From assembly GCA_003523185.1 (NCBI GenBank), contig DPGN01000007.1, positions 26,703 through 43,371 on the forward strand: 16,669 bases of DNA, given 5' to 3'. The notes under the pieces are model-generated. The model saw only the letters and a program-made list of their open reading frames with translations. It was not told the DNA's origin and did no database searches. The DNA is from Halieaceae bacterium. Its GTDB lineage: Bacteria > Pseudomonadota > Gammaproteobacteria > Pseudomonadales > Halieaceae. The translations under genes were made by a program, and so were the position numbers. Positions 14,223-16,669 of the stretch are shown here, one piece after another. How positions within the stretch are numbered: position 1 is the stretch's first letter; every line of letters begins with the position of its first letter.

Positions 14223-14895
14223 GCAACATCGCTATGACAGCCGCGATAAGCTCGATGCGGCCCTGACTGAAACGATTGCATCTCAGCTCGAGCAAGGTAT
14301 TGCGTCTCGGGGATCCGCGAGCCTCGTTGTCTCAGGTGGCAGCACACCCAAGGGTCTATTTAAAACACTGTCATCAACCGATCTCGATTGGGAAAAGGTG
14401 ACTGTCTTATTAGCCGATGAGCGGTGGGTGCCCGAAACTCATGCGGACAGTAACTCAGCGATGGTCAAGTCGCTTCTGCTTCAAGGCAAGGCAGCGGCGG
14501 CAAACTGGATTGATTTTGGTGCCGGGCAGGAAGACACGGATGCAGAAGTCGCGCGTATCGCCGAGATCCTGTCTGCGATGGATTCATTTGACGTAGTCAT
14601 CCTTGGTATGGGCGGCGATTCCCACACAGCATCACTGTTTCCCTGCTCTATCGAATTGCCTGAGGGCTTGAGCACGACGGCGCCAGTCCTCATGACCCAG
14701 CCGACGACCGCGCCTCATAGACGTATCAGTCTCTCGAAGGAACGCTTACTCAAGACGGAGCTAGGCATCATCCACTTGGTGGGCGAGAGCAAGCTCGAAG
14801 TCTATGAAAAGGCAACGGCACAGGCCGACGAGGACATGCACCCCATCAGTCACTTCGCGCATCACGACCAGTTCTCGCTCTGGTTTGCGCCCTAG
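14215..14895 (+). CDS. pgl: 6-phosphogluconolactonase (DevB/SOL type)
   Basis: Hydrolyses 6-phosphogluconolactone to 6-phosphogluconate. The 226-residue product has the family blocks VVSGGSTPKGL (38-48), LADERWVP (66-73), DSNSAMVK, LGMGGDSHTASLFP (130-143) and PHRRISL (168-173). The catalytic His137 is present, but the usual Asp-Gly-His reads Asp-Ser-His here (Ser136). It starts inside the zwf 3' end (8-bp overlap) with GGAG 5 bases upstream, indicating translational coupling. Last gene of the run; a GC hairpin (14914-14927) follows but lacks a U tract, so the operon end is not clearly marked. Confidence 0.95.
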   Translation: MSEQHRYDSRDKLDAALTETIASQLEQGIASRGSASLVVSGGSTPKGLFKTLSSTDLDWEKVTVLLADERWVPETHADSNSAMVKSLLLQGKAAAANWIDFGAGQEDTDAEVARIAEILSAMDSFDVVILGMGGDSHTASLFPCSIELPEGLSTTAPVLMTQPTTAPHRRISLSKERLLKTELGIIHLVGESKLEVYEKATAQADEDMHPISHFAHHDQFSLWFAP

Positions 14896-15008
14896 CGCCA
14901 TGGTTGATCAGATGCCGGATCTCCGGCGGCTGCTTGAACTGTTATCTCGCTGATGATTTTTAGCCATCCGCAGCCAATCGCTGTAGCTCGTCTCTAGAAC
15001 GAAAACGT
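14896..15008. other. Gene-free stretch at the convergent end of pgl
   Basis: This 113-bp stretch between the converging pgl and gap genes shows no credible gene. It holds an inverted repeat GCCGG-ATCT-CCGGC (14914-14927) without a following U tract. This could help end transcription of the ED operon or protect its 3' end, but it is not a standard terminator. Confidence 0.4.
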
Positions 15009-15033
15009 AAAAAAAGGGGGCGCTAAGGCCCCC
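15009..15033 (-). terminator. Rho-independent terminator of gap
   Basis: Read on the minus strand, the 6-bp stem GGGGGC (15033-15028) / GCCCCC (15021-15016) with loop CTTAGC is followed by seven T (15015-15009). It lies 22 bp after the gap stop. Confidence 0.9.
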
Positions 15034-15055
15034 AAACACTCACACTCAAAAACTG

Positions 15056-16084
15056 TTACGCGGCGTTGCTAACGTCCACCGATGCAGCGGCCATCAAACA
15101 ACCGGTATCCAACATACGATTAGAGAAACCCCACTCGTTGTCGTACCAAGAAAGCACCTTAACCAAACGTCCGCTCACACGCGTGTGATTAGCGTCGAAG
15201 TTGCTCGAATATGCGTTGTGATTGAAATCGGCAGACACCAAAGGCTGTGTATTGCAGGCAAGCACACCGTAAGGATCCGCTTTCGCCGCTGCTGCCAGAA
15301 TGTCGTTAATTTCCTCAACCGTTGTGTCGCGAGACGCTGTGAAGGTCAAATCAACGAGCGAAACATTGATTGTAGGTACGCGCACGGCTAATCCATCCAA
15401 CCGACCTTTCAGTTCAGGGAGAACAAGGCCAATGGCTGCAGCTGCCCCTGTCTTTGTGGGGATCATGCTGTGTGTAGCCGATCGCGCTCTGTAAAGGTCC
15501 GAGTGGTAAACGTCACTCAAATTCTGATCGTTCGTGTAAGCGTGCACCGTGGTCATCAAGCCGTTCTCTACGCCCACGGTCTTGTGGAGCGGTGCAACGA
15601 TGGGCGCGAGACAATTAGTCGTGCATGACGCGTTTGAAACGATGACCGCATCATCTGTAAGCACATCCTGATTCACACCATAAACCACGGTCGCATCAGC
15701 GTCGCCCGAAGGCGCCGAAATCAGTACTTTGCGAGCACCAGCGCGCAAGTGAGCCGATGCCTTGTCTCGCGACGTGAAGATGCCGGTGCACTCAAACACC
15801 ACGTCAATTTTGAGATCACCCCAAGGCAGGTCTTCTGGATTACGCTCAGCAAACACCGCTATGCGATGACCATTAATGTTGAGTGCACCATCTTCGACCG
15901 CAACAGTGGCACCAAAGCGACCATGCGTCGTATCGAATTGAAGAAGGTGTGCGTTGATTTCGGGAGTTCCCAGGTCGTTAATGGCGACAACACGAAGTCG
16001 TGAAGCGACATCGGGGCGCTCATACAGCGCGCGGAGAATATTTCTACCGATCCGACCAAATCCGTTGATTGCTACGTTAATCAT
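15056..16084 (-). CDS. gap: Glyceraldehyde-3-phosphate dehydrogenase, type I
   Basis: Phosphorylating GAPDH interconverting glyceraldehyde-3-phosphate and 1,3-bisphosphoglycerate; here it would process the triose made by Eda. The 342-residue product begins MINVAINGFGRIGRN, with Asp37 at the usual NAD-binding position (AINDLG). The catalytic Cys154 sits in SNASCTTNC and His181 in TVHAYTNDQ, followed by ATHSMIPTKTGAA, RVPTINVSLVDL and WYDNEWGFSNRM. At 191-194 it reads DVYH where NAD-only glycolytic enzymes often have DLPH, so dual NAD/NADP use is possible. The frame is open to an ATG at 16108, but that codon lies in the likely -10 box. The ATG at 16084 has AGGGGGA just upstream and matches the family start. 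Divergent from hexR, with HexR-type boxes between. Confidence 0.95.
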   Translation of the reverse strand: MINVAINGFGRIGRNILRALYERPDVASRLRVVAINDLGTPEINAHLLQFDTTHGRFGATVAVEDGALNINGHRIAVFAERNPEDLPWGDLKIDVVFECTGIFTSRDKASAHLRAGARKVLISAPSGDADATVVYGVNQDVLTDDAVIVSNASCTTNCLAPIVAPLHKTVGVENGLMTTVHAYTNDQNLSDVYHSDLYRARSATHSMIPTKTGAAAAIGLVLPELKGRLDGLAVRVPTINVSLVDLTFTASRDTTVEEINDILAAAAKADPYGVLACNTQPLVSADFNHNAYSSNFDANHTRVSGRLVKVLSWYDNEWGFSNRMLDTGCLMAAASVDVSNAA

Positions 16085-16106
16085 AACGTCCCCCTTTGAT
16101 GCACTC

Positions 16107-16134
16107 ATTATGTAGTAAATTTACAAATATTCAA
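16107..16134 (-). promoter_or_regulatory. Candidate sigma-70 promoter of gap
   Basis: On the minus strand, -35 TTGAAT (16134-16129), 16-base spacer, -10 CATAAT (16112-16107). The -10 is identical to the one proposed for edd and likewise abuts a HexR-type box. Transcription would start near 16100, downstream of the alternative ATG at 16108. Confidence 0.55.
16111..16125. promoter_or_regulatory. Proximal HexR-type box of gap
   Basis: TGTAGT-AAA-TTTACA fits the HexR consensus (TGTA(A/G)T, 3 A/T, ATTACA) with one mismatch. It fills most of the -35/-10 spacer of the gap promoter and shares its last two bases (minus-strand CA) with the -10. Confidence 0.75.
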
Positions 16135-16161
16135 ATTAATTTGCCTGGAAATACTGATTTT

Positions 16162-16176
16162 TTTAGTTTTATTACA
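16162..16176. promoter_or_regulatory. Distal HexR-type box of gap
   Basis: TTTAGT-TTT-ATTACA has one perfect half-site and one with a single mismatch to TGTAGT. The centre (16169) is 51 bp from the proximal box centre (16118), the same spacing as at edd. Confidence 0.68.
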
Positions 16177-16182
16177 GATATT

Positions 16183-16197
16183 GGCGATAAAATTACA
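16183..16197. promoter_or_regulatory. Possible third HexR-type box between gap and hexR
   Basis: GGCGAT-AAA-ATTACA has one perfect half-site (ATTACA) and a poor partner half. The centre is 21 bp (about two helical turns) from the box at 16162-16176. It could extend regulation toward hexR or be a chance half-site. Confidence 0.4.
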
Positions 16198-16235
16198 GAA
16201 TTACGGTGCCACCGCCCAAAAACTGAGGCATCATT

Positions 16236-16250
16236 CGTAATATTCTTACC
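16236..16250. promoter_or_regulatory. Possible HexR autoregulatory box
   Basis: CGTAAT-ATT-CTTACC contains a symmetric GTAA-TATTC-TTAC and lies 17 bp before the hexR start codon. It resembles the HexR motif in both half-site cores (GTAA and TTAC), and a TAATAT sequence within it (16238-16243) could be a -10 element for hexR. Confidence 0.4.
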
Positions 16251-16266
16251 AAATGCGGAATGCGTG

Positions 16267-16669
16267 ATGACGTCCGAACCCAATCTGCTGGCCGTTATTC
16301 AGCGACAGCTGAATGAGCTCAATAAGTCCGAAGCGAAAGTGGCACAAGCCATTTTGAACGCACCGGAAGAAGCCACGCGTTCAAGCATTGCGTCTCTCGC
16401 AGCCGCGGCAGGCGTGAGCGAACCCAGCGTGAATCGTTTTTGTAAGCGCTTTGGCGCCACGGGTTTCCCGGACTTCAAACTACAGCTAGCAACATCCTTG
16501 GCCTCCGGCGTGCGCTACGTTAGTCGGGCAGTTGAGTTCTCTGACGACATCAACACGTTCCCAACCAAGCTCTTCGATAACGCGATCAACGCACTAATGA
16601 CGGCGAAAGAAGAACTGCCGTTAAAAGCCATCGCCCGGGCTGTTGATCAGATAGCGCAAGCGCGGCGGG
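16267..16669 (+). CDS. hexR: HexR, RpiR-family transcriptional regulator (cut by window edge)
   Basis: Repressor/activator of central carbon genes whose DNA binding is relieved by KDPG in other gammaproteobacteria. The visible 134 residues contain the N-terminal HTH domain of the RpiR family (about residues 1-77): LNKSEAKVAQAIL, SIASLAAAAGVSEPSVNRFCKRFGATGFPDFKLQLA. The linker SLASGVRYVSRAVEFSDD and the first part of the sugar-isomerase (SIS) domain follow, where the window ends. The recognition helix (VSEPSVNRFCKRFG) and the linker match Pseudomonas HexR as I recall it, which separates this gene from other RpiR paralogues. The ATG at 16267 is preceded by GTG (16264), an alternative start; the ribosome site is weak. 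It is divergent from gap and sits beside the ED operon, matching its expected targets. Confidence 0.93.
   Translation, partial: MTSEPNLLAVIQRQLNELNKSEAKVAQAILNAPEEATRSSIASLAAAAGVSEPSVNRFCKRFGATGFPDFKLQLATSLASGVRYVSRAVEFSDDINTFPTKLFDNAINALMTAKEELPLKAIARAVDQIAQARR

Noticed and set aside
14914..14927. GCCGG-ATCT-CCGGC hairpin as terminator of the ED operon
   Set aside because: No U tract follows; kept only as a noted hairpin in the gene-free stretch.

Overview
The window looks like chromosomal DNA of a gammaproteobacterium, probably a marine or aquatic heterotroph; a Cellvibrionales/Halieaceae-like relative is a guess from protein flavour only. Supporting signs are an fxsA-groES-groEL order, an Entner-Doudoroff (ED) cluster next to a gap/hexR divergent pair with HexR-type operators, a FabV-type enoyl reductase and an AlkK-like acyl-CoA synthetase. 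No mobile element, CRISPR array, tRNA or rRNA was seen, and coding density is high throughout. The longest gene-free stretch is about 180 bp.

Layout. (1) Minus strand, 1-1563: groEL (5' part only), groES and fxsA. The groES promoter region combines a perfect CIRCE operator with a near-consensus sigma-32 promoter, and a tandem 13-bp repeat lies in the predicted leader. (2) Minus strand, 1649-3786: an unrecognised protein that appears translationally coupled behind an AmpG-like muropeptide permease. (3) Minus strand, 3919-7650: a fatty-acid operon reading fabV, MBL-fold hydrolase, AlkK-like acyl-CoA synthetase, closed by a strong terminator. (4) Plus strand, 7767-8265: a MAPEG-family membrane protein, divergent from fabV, with its own terminator. 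(5) Plus strand, 8312-14895: a sugar catabolic block of ROK fructokinase, then a tightly packed edd-glk-eda-zwf-pgl run with junctions from an 8-bp overlap to a 16-bp gap. (6) Minus strand, 15009-16084: gap with its terminator, divergent from the partial hexR gene on the plus strand at the right edge.

How it works together. Glucose is phosphorylated by Glk, oxidised by Zwf, hydrolysed by Pgl, dehydrated by Edd and split by Eda to pyruvate and glyceraldehyde-3-phosphate. Gap handles the latter. Fructokinase feeds fructose in as fructose-6-phosphate, which needs a phosphoglucose isomerase encoded elsewhere. HexR, a KDPG-responsive RpiR-family regulator in other gammaproteobacteria, would control both edd and gap. 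Two 15-bp HexR-like boxes precede each of these genes with the same 51-bp centre-to-centre spacing, and in both cases the gene-proximal box runs into a CATAAT -10 element. This shared geometry is the most interesting observation here. Most of the remaining content is recognisable housekeeping, and I did not find a clearly new multi-gene system.
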